Shown: positions 1-7,858 of the stretch, piece after piece
Layout: every line of letters starts with the position of its first letter
Numbering within the stretch: the stretch's first letter is position 1
Assembly: GCF_030693775.1 (NCBI RefSeq)
Contig: NZ_JAUXZY010000005.1
Location: 248,001-312,000 of the forward strand
Reading direction: 5' to 3'
Length of the DNA: 64,000 nucleotides
Source of the DNA: Polynucleobacter sp.
GTDB taxonomy: Bacteria > Pseudomonadota > Gammaproteobacteria > Burkholderiales > Burkholderiaceae
Translations under genes and position numbers: made by a program
The notes under the pieces: model-generated
Seen by the model: only the letters and a program-made list of their open reading frames with translations
What the model was told of the DNA's origin: nothing
The model's database searches: none

Positions 1-340
1 CCCGGAGGAGTTCTTGCGCCGTCAAACTGCCAACCGAATGCAACGTGCCAGCTACCGCGGGCAAAAGCAGATTTGGTTTTTGTTACGCCTGACTGGGCAC
101 GACAGCGACATTCACCTGCGCGCAACTGAACACCCTGAATTCGATGCTTGGCGCTGGCACCCCTATTGGATAGAGCTCGATTCCGTCGTGGATTTTAAGC
201 GCGAGGTCTATGAATTGGCCTTATCCGAACTGGCACGCTACCTGACCCGCAATCTGAAATTACAGCAGCTGGTTTGGGGTGCGCCACTCGACCTCACACA
301 ACACATTCGGCGCCATGATTCAGACGCCCCATCCAACTAA
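1..340 (+). CDS. rppH: RNA pyrophosphohydrolase RppH, C-terminal part
   Basis: C-terminal part of a Nudix hydrolase that removes pyrophosphate from the 5' end of triphosphorylated mRNA and starts decay by RNase E. The frame is open to the left edge (reads [13 protein letters not shown] before the listed ORF start), so the Nudix box lies outside the window. The visible part has the family-typical [11 protein letters not shown] strand, the [11 protein letters not shown] segment and the VDFKREVYE helix. The final ~25 residues after LARYL are a non-conserved tail. Partial only because of the window edge. Identification is by family recognition. Confidence 0.93.
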   Translation, partial: PEEFLRRQTANRMQRASYRGQKQIWFLLRLTGHDSDIHLRATEHPEFDAWRWHPYWIELDSVVDFKREVYELALSELARYLTRNLKLQQLVWGAPLDLTQHIRRHDSDAPSN

Positions 341-366
341 AGTAGCGCCCTCCTTTTAGGCTAATC

Positions 367-942
367 ATGCATACACCCCTTTTTGCGCGCCCCCGCTGGT
401 TTAGCTATACAGGCTGCATCCTTGTTTCGGCAAGCTTGATTGGATGCTATGGCGACCCCATGATCAGTGGCGTTGATCCTTATGCTCCCACGGTATTTAA
501 AGAGGGCAACACCGCTATGCCGCTAGTAGCACCAAACCCCAAAACCCTACTGCCTTTTTATGTTTCTGAAACCACCATCTTCAAGTTTGCCATCGATACC
601 CAATCGATCTTGGTTGGTAATGATGGCGTCACGCGGTATATGGTGCAAATCACGAGCCCGAGTGGATCAAAACAAACCCAATACGAAGGCATTCGCTGTG
701 ACTCCTATCAAGCGCGTCTTTATGGCACGTATGAAGCCAACTCCAGTTGGCGAGAAAATCCCCTTGGCGGCTGGTCTGCAATCAAAGACAACATCCCCAA
801 TCGCTATCAAGCTGCTTTAGCGCAAGGTGCTATCTGTAATTTATCGAGTCAAGTAAAAAGTGTGAATACCGTCATCCAGTCACTTAACCCCAATAGCTTT
901 ATTGGGGGCAATCAAGTGCCTGGCTTTAACAATTCAAATTAA
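367..942 (+). CDS. CNP1-like family lipoprotein
   Basis: 191-residue putative outer-membrane or periplasmic lipoprotein. A hydrophobic leader ends in the lipobox LIGC, with Cys27 as the predicted lipidated residue. The mature part (LPFYVSETTIFKFAIDTQSI, then VRYMVQITSPSG and a GIRCDSYQ segment) matches the CNP1-like family common in Burkholderiales, whose function is not established. Two cysteines in the mature domain (about 110 and 157) could form a disulfide. It lies 26 bp after rppH on the same strand, so the two may be co-transcribed, and it ends 12 bp before the convergent proB. No function is claimed beyond lipoprotein. Confidence 0.78.
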   Translation: MHTPLFARPRWFSYTGCILVSASLIGCYGDPMISGVDPYAPTVFKEGNTAMPLVAPNPKTLLPFYVSETTIFKFAIDTQSILVGNDGVTRYMVQITSPSGSKQTQYEGIRCDSYQARLYGTYEANSSWRENPLGGWSAIKDNIPNRYQAALAQGAICNLSSQVKSVNTVIQSLNPNSFIGGNQVPGFNNSN

Positions 943-954
943 CTGTTTTACTTA

Positions 955-1743
955 TTACTGTGGACTGAGGCAGGTACCAATTGGTTCGCCAGCAAGCAGT
1001 CGGGTTAATACGCCCGGCTCATGGCCAGAGGCTATCACGGTACTTGCACCAGTAGCCATAGCTGTCTTAGCGGCTAAGACTTTCGTCAACATGCCGCCTT
1101 TACTTAATGCACTTCCAGCGCCGCCCGCCATCGTTTCTAAATTTGGATCGCCAGCAATGGCATTGGCAACCAAGCTGGCGTTAGCGTCTTTTCTGGGGTC
1201 GGCTGTATAGAGACCGCCTTGATCAGTCAAGATCACCAGGGCATCTGCACTGACTAAGTTGGCAACAAGAGCTGCGAGGTGATCGTTGTCACCAAACTTA
1301 ATTTCATCGGTCACGACCGTATCGTTTTCATTAATGATGGGCACTACACCCAACTGCAGTAATGTAGTGAGCGTTGCCTTTGCGTTGGCATTACGCTCGT
1401 TATTCGCCAAATCGGCATTGGTAAGCAAGACTTGAGCGCTACGCAAACCAAAACGGGCAAAAGAACTTTCATATACCTGCACTAAACCCATTTGACCGAC
1501 CGCAGCGGCAGCCTGCAGCTGGTGAATTTCAGTGGGGCGCTGCGTCCATGCAAGGCGCTGCATACCCTCAGCAATTGCGCCCGAACTCACCATCAAGACT
1601 TCACAGCCGGATTTTTGCAAACCAGCCACTTGTTCTGCCCAGTTCGTGATGGCAGCGTGATCAAGGCCCTCGCCATTATTAGTGACCAGGCTAGAACCCA
1701 CTTTCACCACAATTCGTTTTGCGTTCTGTATTCCCATGTACAT
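955..1743 (-). CDS. proB: Glutamate 5-kinase, kinase domain only
   Basis: Cytoplasmic kinase that phosphorylates L-glutamate to glutamyl 5-phosphate, the first step of proline synthesis. The amino-acid-kinase fold is complete: KVGSSLVTN at the N terminus, [10 protein letters not shown], the PIINENDTV segment, [22 protein letters not shown] and the [13 protein letters not shown] loop. At 262 residues it stops just after the kinase domain, whereas most proteobacterial ProB proteins are about 370 residues and carry a C-terminal PUA domain. The stop is only 12 bp from the end of the convergent lipoprotein gene, leaving no room for PUA. It is the last gene of the rplU-rpmA-obgE-proB run, 24 bp after obgE. 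M3 (MGIQNAKR) is an alternative start. Confidence 0.95.
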   Translation of the reverse strand: MYMGIQNAKRIVVKVGSSLVTNNGEGLDHAAITNWAEQVAGLQKSGCEVLMVSSGAIAEGMQRLAWTQRPTEIHQLQAAAAVGQMGLVQVYESSFARFGLRSAQVLLTNADLANNERNANAKATLTTLLQLGVVPIINENDTVVTDEIKFGDNDHLAALVANLVSADALVILTDQGGLYTADPRKDANASLVANAIAGDPNLETMAGGAGSALSKGGMLTKVLAAKTAMATGASTVIASGHEPGVLTRLLAGEPIGTCLSPQ

Positions 1744-1767
1744 CTCAATCGTATTATTTGTTCCTAA

Positions 1768-2874
1768 TTAATCTTCGGCGTCCATCACCTTACGTGCGCG
1801 CTCATCATCATTGCCTTGATAACGCGGATCGATTGCGCGCTCCTCTGCAGCATCATGCTCACGGCGTACCGAGTCTAAATAATCTTGCAAGGCATAGCAG
1901 AGCTTTTCACAGCCAAGGCCTGTCAAGGCTGAAATCTCAAAGACAGGGCCCTTCCATTTAAAGCGCTTAATGAAGTCTTTTACCTTTGCGGCGCGCTCAT
2001 CCTCAGGGATCATATCGATCTTGTTGAGCACCAACCAACGTGGCTTTTCAGCCAAAGCCTCATCGTATTTGTGTAACTCATTGACGATTGCTTTTGCATC
2101 GGCCACGTTATCCACGCCTTCATCAAAAGGGGCCAGATCAACCATGTGCAATAAAACGCCGGTACGCTGCAAGTGGCGCAAGAATCGATGACCCAAACCA
2201 GCGCCTTCTGCCGCTCCTTCAATCAAACCTGGAATGTCCGCAATCACAAAGCTACGCTCCTGCCCAACGCGTACCACTCCTAAATTGGGATGCAAGGTCG
2301 TGAACGGATAATCGGCAATTTTGGGTCTGGCATTCGATACTGCAGTAATCAAGGTCGATTTACCAGCATTGGGCATGCCCAGCAAACCCACATCGGCCAA
2401 TACTTTTAATTCGAGTTTGAGCTTACGCCGGTCCCCTGGCTTGCCATTGGTCTTTTGCCGCGGCGCACGATTCGTACTGCTCTTAAAGTGAATATTGCCC
2501 CAGCCGCCGACGCCACCCTCAGCCAAACACAGGCGTTCGCCATGCGTAGTCAGATCAGCAATCAGATCGCCGGTTTCAAAATCGGAAATGATAGTACCTA
2601 CCGGCATGCGCAATTCAATATCAACACCCGCCCTGCCATAGCAGTCAGCGCCCCGCCCCGGCTCACCATTTTTGGCGGTATGGGTTTTGGCATAGCGGTA
2701 ATCAATCAAGGTATTGATGTTGCGATCAGCAACCGCATAGACACTGCCGCCGCGCCCGCCATCGCCACCATCGGGTCCACCAAACTCGATGAACTTTTCT
2801 CGGCGCATGGAAGCACTACCAGCGCCACCGTCGCCAGCAATTACTTCAATTCGAGCTTCGTCAATAAATTTCAT
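1768..2874 (-). CDS. obgE: Obg family GTPase
   Basis: Essential GTPase involved in late 50S assembly and in coupling ribosome state to growth. The 368 residues hold the glycine-rich Obg domain (1 to ~158, [19 protein letters not shown]), then a G domain with P-loop [10 protein letters not shown] (~166), switch [15 protein letters not shown] (the NKxD specificity motif) and SALTG. A short acidic/basic tail follows, as in many betaproteobacteria. It follows rpmA, the usual rplU-rpmA-obgE order. The start ATG lies only 10 nt from a hairpin with a T-rich tract, and no Shine-Dalgarno sequence lies between hairpin and start; the nearest purine run (GCGAGG) is in the hairpin stem. Confidence 0.97.
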   Translation of the reverse strand: MKFIDEARIEVIAGDGGAGSASMRREKFIEFGGPDGGDGGRGGSVYAVADRNINTLIDYRYAKTHTAKNGEPGRGADCYGRAGVDIELRMPVGTIISDFETGDLIADLTTHGERLCLAEGGVGGWGNIHFKSSTNRAPRQKTNGKPGDRRKLKLELKVLADVGLLGMPNAGKSTLITAVSNARPKIADYPFTTLHPNLGVVRVGQERSFVIADIPGLIEGAAEGAGLGHRFLRHLQRTGVLLHMVDLAPFDEGVDNVADAKAIVNELHKYDEALAEKPRWLVLNKIDMIPEDERAAKVKDFIKRFKWKGPVFEISALTGLGCEKLCYALQDYLDSVRREHDAAEERAIDPRYQGNDDERARKVMDAED

Positions 2875-2877
2875 GAA

Positions 2878-2904
2878 TAAAAAAGGCCTCGCTGTGCGAG
2901 GCCT
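2878..2904 (-). terminator. Hairpin plus T-tract between rpmA and obgE
   Basis: A perfect 9-bp stem (AGGCCTCGC / GCGAGGCCT, loop of 3 nt) is followed on the minus strand by seven T residues, the form of an intrinsic terminator after rpmA. It ends 10 nt before the obgE start codon, so it may act as a partial terminator or attenuator. It may also fold the only obgE ribosome-binding candidate (GCGAGG) into its stem. Confidence 0.75.
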
Positions 2905-2966
2905 GTTCCTAAGAGTTAAATTTCGGTGTTGCGTTCAGAAATAAAACAGATCTCAGTCAGGCTGCC

Positions 2967-3227
2967 TTATGAACGAGGCAATACCGAAACTTGGGCCTTA
3001 TTCAAGGCACCTTTGACGCCGAACTGAACTTGACCATCAATTAATGCAAACAAAGTGTGGTCTTTACCAATGCCGACGTTTGCGCCAGGATGAACCTTGG
3101 TGCCACGTTGACGAATGATGATGCTGCCAGCATTAATGTGCTCGCCGCCAAATACCTTCACGCCTAAGCGTTTCGATTCTGAGTCGCGGCCATTTCGTGT
3201 CGAGCCGCCGCCTTTTTTCTGTGCCAT
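2967..3227 (-). CDS. rpmA: 50S ribosomal protein L27
   Basis: 86-residue large-subunit protein that sits near the peptidyl-transferase centre. The sequence begins [24 protein letters not shown], the conserved lysine/glycine-rich N-terminal arm, and contains [15 protein letters not shown]. Length is normal. No N-terminal cleavage extension of the Firmicutes type is present. It lies 33 bp after rplU, with a good ribosome-binding site (GGAGAA just upstream of the ATG), and is followed by the hairpin described above. Confidence 0.98.
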   Translation of the reverse strand: MAQKKGGGSTRNGRDSESKRLGVKVFGGEHINAGSIIIRQRGTKVHPGANVGIGKDHTLFALIDGQVQFGVKGALNKAQVSVLPRS

Positions 3228-3260
3228 TGTTCTTCTCCTGCTATTTCAGCGTGTGCCTAA

Positions 3261-3572
3261 TTAGGCCTTGATCGTATTAATCAAAATTTCAGTGAAATTC
3301 TGACGATGACCCTGGTGCTTTTGATAGTGCTTGCGCCGGCGCATCTTAAAGATTTTCACTTTGTCGTGACGTCCTTGGGAGATGACAGTGGCCATCACAG
3401 CGGCACCATTAACCAGTGGATCACCCAACTTCAGTGAAGCGCCCTCGCCTACGGCGAGAACTTGGTCTAAGGTAATTTCGCTGCCGATATCCGCTGGTAT
3501 CTGTTCTATTTTCAATTTTTCACCAGCAGCAACTTTATACTGTTTGCCACCGGTTTTTATGACCGCGTACAT
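3261..3572 (-). CDS. rplU: 50S ribosomal protein L21
   Basis: 103-residue large-subunit protein that binds 23S rRNA. The start is placed at [14 protein letters not shown], the conserved N terminus of L21; the ORF track begins five codons earlier at a TTG. GAGG lies 9 nt upstream of the chosen ATG, which supports it. The C-terminal [16 protein letters not shown] segment is the basic L21 signature. It is the first gene of the leftward rplU-rpmA-obgE-proB unit and has a perfect-consensus promoter upstream. Confidence 0.97.
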   Translation of the reverse strand: MYAVIKTGGKQYKVAAGEKLKIEQIPADIGSEITLDQVLAVGEGASLKLGDPLVNGAAVMATVISQGRHDKVKIFKMRRRKHYQKHQGHRQNFTEILINTIKA

Positions 3573-3634
3573 GGTTTGAAACCTCAAATTAATGAAACAT
3601 TGAAGCTAATCCACACGGACTAGCTGAGCCGATT

Positions 3635-3663
3635 ATTATATCTTGCATGAGTACCACTGTCAA
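3635..3663 (-). promoter_or_regulatory. Perfect-consensus sigma70 promoter for rplU operon
   Basis: On the minus strand TTGACA (3658-3663) and TATAAT (3635-3640) are separated by exactly 17 nt: both hexamers and the spacer match the sigma70 consensus. Predicted transcription start is near 3628, giving a leader of about 55 nt before rplU. The -35 hexamer lies inside the first codons of the divergent ispB, so the two transcription units share this short region. Confidence 0.85.
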
Positions 3664-4651
3664 AACTACTGATCTGGCTGCCATTTTGGCCCCAATAGCC
3701 CCTGATTTAAAGGCTCTAGACGAGGTTATTAAGCGCCGTTTGGCCTCTGAAGTGGCCTTAATTGACCAGATTTCGGGCTATATCATCCAATCCGGGGGGA
3801 AAAGAGTACGTCCCGCCCTGTTAATTTTGGTCGCAAAAGCCCTCTCCAGCGGCCGAGAAATCCCCCATGTGCTGGATTTAGCCGCTGTTGTCGAGTTTAT
3901 CCATACCGCCACCCTCTTACACGACGATGTGGTCGATGAATCCACCCTGCGCCGAGGGCGTGAGACTGCCAATGCGGCCTTTGGCAACGCTGCCAGCGTG
4001 CTCGTCGGGGATTTCTTGTATTCCAGGGCATTCCAAATGATGGTGGCCCCCAATGACATTCGGATCATGCAGATTCTGTCGGATGCCACCAATACGATTG
4101 CTGAGGGCGAGGTATTGCAGCTCCTCAATATGAATGACCCTGAGGTGGACGAGTCCAGCTACCTTCAAGTAATTCGCTATAAAACGGCCAAACTGTTTGA
4201 AGCTTCCAGTGAGCTGGGCGCTATTTTGGCCGGGGCGAGTAATAGCGAACGTGAACTTGCCGCGGCTTTTGGTCGTCATATCGGCACCGCATTTCAGCTG
4301 ATGGATGATTTACTCGACTACACGGCCACCGCCACTCAAATGGGCAAAAACGCCGGGGATGATTTACGTGAAGGAAAACCAACGCTCCCGTTGATTTACT
4401 TATTGGAAAAGGGCAATACGGAAGAGCAGCTCTTAGTACGCGCAGCCATTACCCAAAATACCGATCTTCCGGAAGATGTATTTGAGCAAATACTGACTGC
4501 GGTACAGTGCTCTGGCGCACTCGAATACACCCAGCTGGCTGCCAAACGCGAAGCAGACTTAGCTCTGAGTAATATCAAAGCGTTCCCAAAGAATGCAGCG
4601 ACAGACTCCTTGATTGCCCTTTGCGAATACTCCCTTGCAAGGCAAATGTAG
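3647..4651 (+). CDS. ispB: All-trans polyprenyl diphosphate synthase (octaprenyl type)
   Basis: Trans-prenyltransferase that extends farnesyl diphosphate with isopentenyl diphosphate to make the ubiquinone side chain. The 334 residues hold both aspartate-rich motifs: the first in LLHDDVVDESTLRRG and the second in QLMDDLLDYTA, plus GGKRVRP near residue 51 for IPP binding. It is divergent from rplU by 74 bp. A TATTAT/TATATC stretch lies only 5-8 nt before the ATG, with no clear -35 or Shine-Dalgarno sequence, so a very short leader is possible. Chain length (C40 rather than another) is inferred from the family. Confidence 0.95.
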   Translation: MSTTVKTTDLAAILAPIAPDLKALDEVIKRRLASEVALIDQISGYIIQSGGKRVRPALLILVAKALSSGREIPHVLDLAAVVEFIHTATLLHDDVVDESTLRRGRETANAAFGNAASVLVGDFLYSRAFQMMVAPNDIRIMQILSDATNTIAEGEVLQLLNMNDPEVDESSYLQVIRYKTAKLFEASSELGAILAGASNSERELAAAFGRHIGTAFQLMDDLLDYTATATQMGKNAGDDLREGKPTLPLIYLLEKGNTEEQLLVRAAITQNTDLPEDVFEQILTAVQCSGALEYTQLAAKREADLALSNIKAFPKNAATDSLIALCEYSLARQM

Positions 4652-4747
4652 TAGCCTGCATTAACCCCTATTCCAGGCAACACTAGTCAGATAAAATAGA
4701 TGTATTGGCATCGCTAGTTGACAGCATCGCCATAGAGCAATACAAAA

Positions 4748-4824
4748 CGGAATGTAGCGCAGCCTGGTAGCGCACCTCGTTCGGGACGAGGGGGTCGGAG
4801 GTTCGAATCCTCTCATTCCGACCA
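4748..4824 (+). tRNA. tRNA-Pro (anticodon CGG)
   Basis: 77-nt cloverleaf with encoded CCA. The acceptor stem CGGAATG pairs with CATTCCG; the anticodon stem CCTCG/CGAGG encloses the loop TTCGGGA with anticodon CGG; the T arm GGAGG-TTCGAAT-CCTCT is canonical. It reads codon CCG. It sits alone between ispB and a leftward reductase gene; no terminator hairpin was found in the 24 bp after it. Confidence 0.97.
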
Positions 4825-4848
4825 CATCCCCTAGATTGATTTACTTGC

Positions 4849-5793
4849 TTACTTTCCCACCGTTTTTAATCGCAAGGCCTTAGCAGTCTCGCGTACGGCC
4901 TCTGCTTCGGCTTTTAAGCGCACCACCTCTTCAGGTGACAAGCGCTCAATATTGGAATAGTCGAGCTTCCAGCTTGGATCCTCATTCCAGATGAGCGGCG
5001 ACTGCATCGTGGTTCGAGGTCCGACTGCCGACTCTAATAAACGCAATGCCAACTCAAAATTAGTTGCGCGCGACTCGGGGTCATTTGGTCTTGCCGCGGC
5101 ATTGCCCAGCGGAAAATCGCTAAACAGCATGCGCGGCACACCGCAGTACTCAACAATGTCTTTTGCGCTCGCCATCACGACAGTAGAGATCCCTGCAGAC
5201 TCTAAGGCCCTGGCCAGCAGACTTTGGGATTGATGGCAGATCGGACAGTTGGGGATTAACACCGCAACATCCACCGCATCTGCTTGGCACATGGCAATGA
5301 TGGCGGGCGCATCGATCTCCACGGTATGGCGCTGGCTGCGATTGCTGGGTAATCCATAAAAACGGGGGGAGAGCGTTGCAATGCGGCCCGATTGCTGAGC
5401 GGCCTGCGCCGCCTCATATGGAAACCAGCATTCGCTATCGCTCATATTGGCGTGCTTACGATCAATCCCAACATGGGCAATACGTAAATCCGGCTTACTG
5501 GCCATTGATCCTGCATAAGGCTGATAAAACTTTGCACTCGCGTTGTATGCTGCGCCCGCACCCTGCGGACCTTTATCTGCCTGATAAGGGGCTGCCGTTG
5601 TCACCAAGGCCAGCCTAGATGCGCTCAGCGGTTTTTTGAGTGGTGCAAACGGTGCATCAATGTAATGGGCCCAAACGTAGGGATTTTCATAGCCTAAGCC
5701 TAAGTAATAGCTTCGGGTACGCAACATGTAACGCACGGGTTGATCGAATTCCGGTGCAAAACGGATTTCAGCTGGGGCCACAGGCTGGGACAT
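4849..5793 (-). CDS. Glycine/sarcosine/betaine reductase selenoprotein B-like protein, cysteine form
   Basis: 314-residue protein resembling the GrdB/PrdB family. In anaerobic clostridia these subunits use a selenocysteine in a UxxC redox motif to activate glycine, sarcosine, betaine or D-proline. Here the motif reads NCPICHQ (Cys183, Cys186), so selenocysteine is replaced by cysteine. Other supports are RIAHVGIDR, the [17 protein letters not shown] strand and the [14 protein letters not shown] segment. The genuine partner subunits (GrdA, GrdC/D, GrdE) are not in the window. It faces a fumarylacetoacetate-hydrolase-family gene across 55 bp. A thiol-disulfide reductase role in an aerobe is inference; the substrate is unknown. 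Confidence 0.7.
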   Translation of the reverse strand: MSQPVAPAEIRFAPEFDQPVRYMLRTRSYYLGLGYENPYVWAHYIDAPFAPLKKPLSASRLALVTTAAPYQADKGPQGAGAAYNASAKFYQPYAGSMASKPDLRIAHVGIDRKHANMSDSECWFPYEAAQAAQQSGRIATLSPRFYGLPSNRSQRHTVEIDAPAIIAMCQADAVDVAVLIPNCPICHQSQSLLARALESAGISTVVMASAKDIVEYCGVPRMLFSDFPLGNAAARPNDPESRATNFELALRLLESAVGPRTTMQSPLIWNEDPSWKLDYSNIERLSPEEVVRLKAEAEAVRETAKALRLKTVGK

Positions 5794-5848
5794 AACCGAT
5801 CCTTGATAAGATAGAACGCATCAATACTGAAAACAAAAGGAATTCATT

Positions 5849-6616
5849 ATGACGCAATGGGTACGCTATCAGCACCAAGGTCAGATTGGCTTTGGGCAAA
5901 TTCAAAACGATCAAATCACGGTGTACAGCGGCGATCTGTTTTGTAATCCCACGCCAACCGGGGCCACCCTAAAGCTATCCGATGTCGTGATTGATATTCC
6001 CTGCGTGCCAACGAAGATGGTTGCGCTCGTTGACAACTTCCACGCCCTGGTAACCAAGCTTGAGCATGCGGTACCAGCAGAGCCGCTGTATTTCTTGAAA
6101 TCCAATAGCTCATTTCTGGCAGCCAATCAAACCATTCGTATGCCCAAGTCCTACTCCGGCAAAGTGGTGTACGAAGGTGAAATCGGCATCGTAATTGGGC
6201 GGCGTTGCCAAGGCATTAGCGAGGCTGAAGCCGCCTCCGCTATTTTTGGCTACACCTGCATTAATGACGTTACCGCGATTGAAATCCTCAACCGTGATCC
6301 CGGCTATGCCCAGTGGACACGCTCCAAGAGCTTCGATACCTTTGGTGTCTTTGGCCCCTACATCACCACTGGCATCGACCCAAGCCAGTTACACATTAAG
6401 ACCATCTTGAACGATCAAGAGCGTCAAAACTATCCAGTTGCCGATATGATTTTTCAACCCGCCAAATTGGTGAGTTTAATTTCCCAAGACATCACACTCG
6501 AAGTCGGTGACATCATTGCCTGCGGCACTTCGGTTGGTGTTGGCTCGATGAAGCCTGGCAGCAAGGTCAGCATCATCATTGATGGCGTAGGGCAACTCGA
6601 CAACACATTCGAGTAA
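5849..6616 (+). CDS. Fumarylacetoacetate hydrolase family protein
   Basis: 255-residue enzyme of the FAH superfamily, whose members hydrolyse, decarboxylate or hydrate acylpyruvate-type compounds using a divalent metal. Metal-site features are visible: YEGEIGIVIGR (the ExE pair near residue 110) and the conserved DVTA...W..SKSFDTFGVFGPYI block. The N-terminal part (1-60) is the usual short leader domain. AAGGAATT upstream of the ATG serves as ribosome-binding site. It is divergent from the GrdB-like gene and convergent with the PanE-like gene, which suggests a catabolic locus for a small organic acid. The exact substrate cannot be read from the sequence. Confidence 0.88.
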   Translation: MTQWVRYQHQGQIGFGQIQNDQITVYSGDLFCNPTPTGATLKLSDVVIDIPCVPTKMVALVDNFHALVTKLEHAVPAEPLYFLKSNSSFLAANQTIRMPKSYSGKVVYEGEIGIVIGRRCQGISEAEAASAIFGYTCINDVTAIEILNRDPGYAQWTRSKSFDTFGVFGPYITTGIDPSQLHIKTILNDQERQNYPVADMIFQPAKLVSLISQDITLEVGDIIACGTSVGVGSMKPGSKVSIIIDGVGQLDNTFE

Positions 6617-6632
6617 ATACACAGAGCTCATA

Positions 6633-6668
6633 AAAAAGCCTCAAGGCATTGCTGCTTTGAGGCTTTTT
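6633..6668. terminator. Bidirectional intrinsic terminator
   Basis: Inverted repeat AAAAAGCCTCAA ... TTGAGGCTTTTT with a 12-nt loop. The A/T flanks give a T-tract on both strands, so it can end transcription of the rightward FAH gene and of the leftward PanE-family gene (57 bp beyond its stop). It sits between the two convergent genes. Confidence 0.9.
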
Positions 6669-6725
6669 AACAATCAAACTAAGGTAATTCGAGTTTAAAA
6701 CACCTTATCGCTTCGCCAACTCGGC

Positions 6726-7745
6726 TTAATATCCCGCAGCAAATGGCAAAGCCAAACTACCATTGGATGCTTGGACGTTTTCATCCAGCACTTTAGTTAA
6801 TGCAAACACCGTACTGAGGCATGGTGTCGGGGTCTTGGTGATCTGACCGAGTTCGATAACGGAACCCAGCAAGGCATCAATCTCGAGCGAACGGCCCGCT
6901 TCCAAATCCTGCAACATCGATGTTTTATGTTTACCGACTTTTTCTGCGCCACCAATCCGGCGCTCGATATCTACCCGGAACGTCACACCCAGTTTCTCGC
7001 CAATGGTTTGTGCCTCAGCCATCATGTTGCGCGCCAGATCTTTGGTTAGTGGATGGCGACAGATTCCTTCAAGGTGGCCATGCGTTAAGGCGCTGATCGG
7101 ATTGAAGGTCATATTGCCCCAAAGTTTGAGCCAAATCTCAGCGCGAATGTCTTCTAGAATCGGTGACTTAAAACCAGCTGCGGCCATCAACTCGGAAACC
7201 ATTTTTGCGCGATCGGACACGGAGCCATCGAGCTCACCAATTGGGAAGCGCGTTCCTTCCACATGGCGAATCACGCCAGGGGCTTGGGTAAATGTAGCGG
7301 GATAAACCACGCAACCCAAAATATTGTTGGGGTTGATAGCGCGCATGATGAGGCCGCCTGCATCCACCGTCTCAACGGAGTGGTCTTGATACTCGCCAGG
7401 CAACTTCTGAAAGTACCACCACGGAATCCCGTTTTGCATGGGAATCAAGATCGTGTCAGGACCCATGATGGACGCCATGTCGTGCACGACTGGCTCCACT
7501 TGGTGGGCCTTGACCGCCAAAATAATGATGTCCGGCTTACCGGCATCGGTAATCTTTTCAACCGCAGTAACGGTGGCATGCAAGGGCTCGGGCTCTTCAT
7601 TCGTGATTAGAGCCAGTCCCCTCTCCTGAATTGCTTTTAATGTGGCCCCTCGGGCGACCACCGTTACATCATTGCCAGCTCTCGCTAACATGACAGCTAG
7701 GTAGCCGCCAATGGCTCCACCCCCGCCGATCACACAGATTTTCAT
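6726..7745 (-). CDS. 2-dehydropantoate 2-reductase family protein (PanE/ApbA)
   Basis: 339-residue NADP-dependent ketoacid reductase. The N-terminal Rossmann fold has KICVIGGGGAIGGYLAVMLARAGNDVTVVARG, and the C-terminal helical domain contains EIWLKLWGNMTFNPISALTHG with the conserved Lys-Asn-Asn/Ser-type catalytic region. True PanE makes pantoate for coenzyme A. In this setting, between an FAH-family enzyme and a sodium symporter, a catabolic reductase acting on another 2-oxoacid is equally possible. It lies 113 bp after the symporter gene on the same strand. I leave the gene symbol blank because the family is broad. Confidence 0.85.
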   Translation of the reverse strand: MKICVIGGGGAIGGYLAVMLARAGNDVTVVARGATLKAIQERGLALITNEEPEPLHATVTAVEKITDAGKPDIIILAVKAHQVEPVVHDMASIMGPDTILIPMQNGIPWWYFQKLPGEYQDHSVETVDAGGLIMRAINPNNILGCVVYPATFTQAPGVIRHVEGTRFPIGELDGSVSDRAKMVSELMAAAGFKSPILEDIRAEIWLKLWGNMTFNPISALTHGHLEGICRHPLTKDLARNMMAEAQTIGEKLGVTFRVDIERRIGGAEKVGKHKTSMLQDLEAGRSLEIDALLGSVIELGQITKTPTPCLSTVFALTKVLDENVQASNGSLALPFAAGY

Positions 7746-7858
7746 AACAACTCCATAAGAACAAAAAATTTTTCATTGCTTCCATCGTAGGCAACTTTTG
7801 CTGCGAGATCTCGCGCAGCGGATCAATCACAACAAAATACAAATTATTCAACCTGCAC

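Noticed and set aside
4718-4746. TTGACA-17-TACAAA as the tRNA-Pro promoter
   Set aside because: The -10 would end 1 nt before the mature tRNA, placing the transcription start inside the tRNA.
7800-7819. GCTGCG...CGCAGC / CGAGATCTCG palindrome between the symporter and the PanE-like gene
   Set aside because: Overlapping short palindromes without T-tract or conserved operator form; too weak to call.
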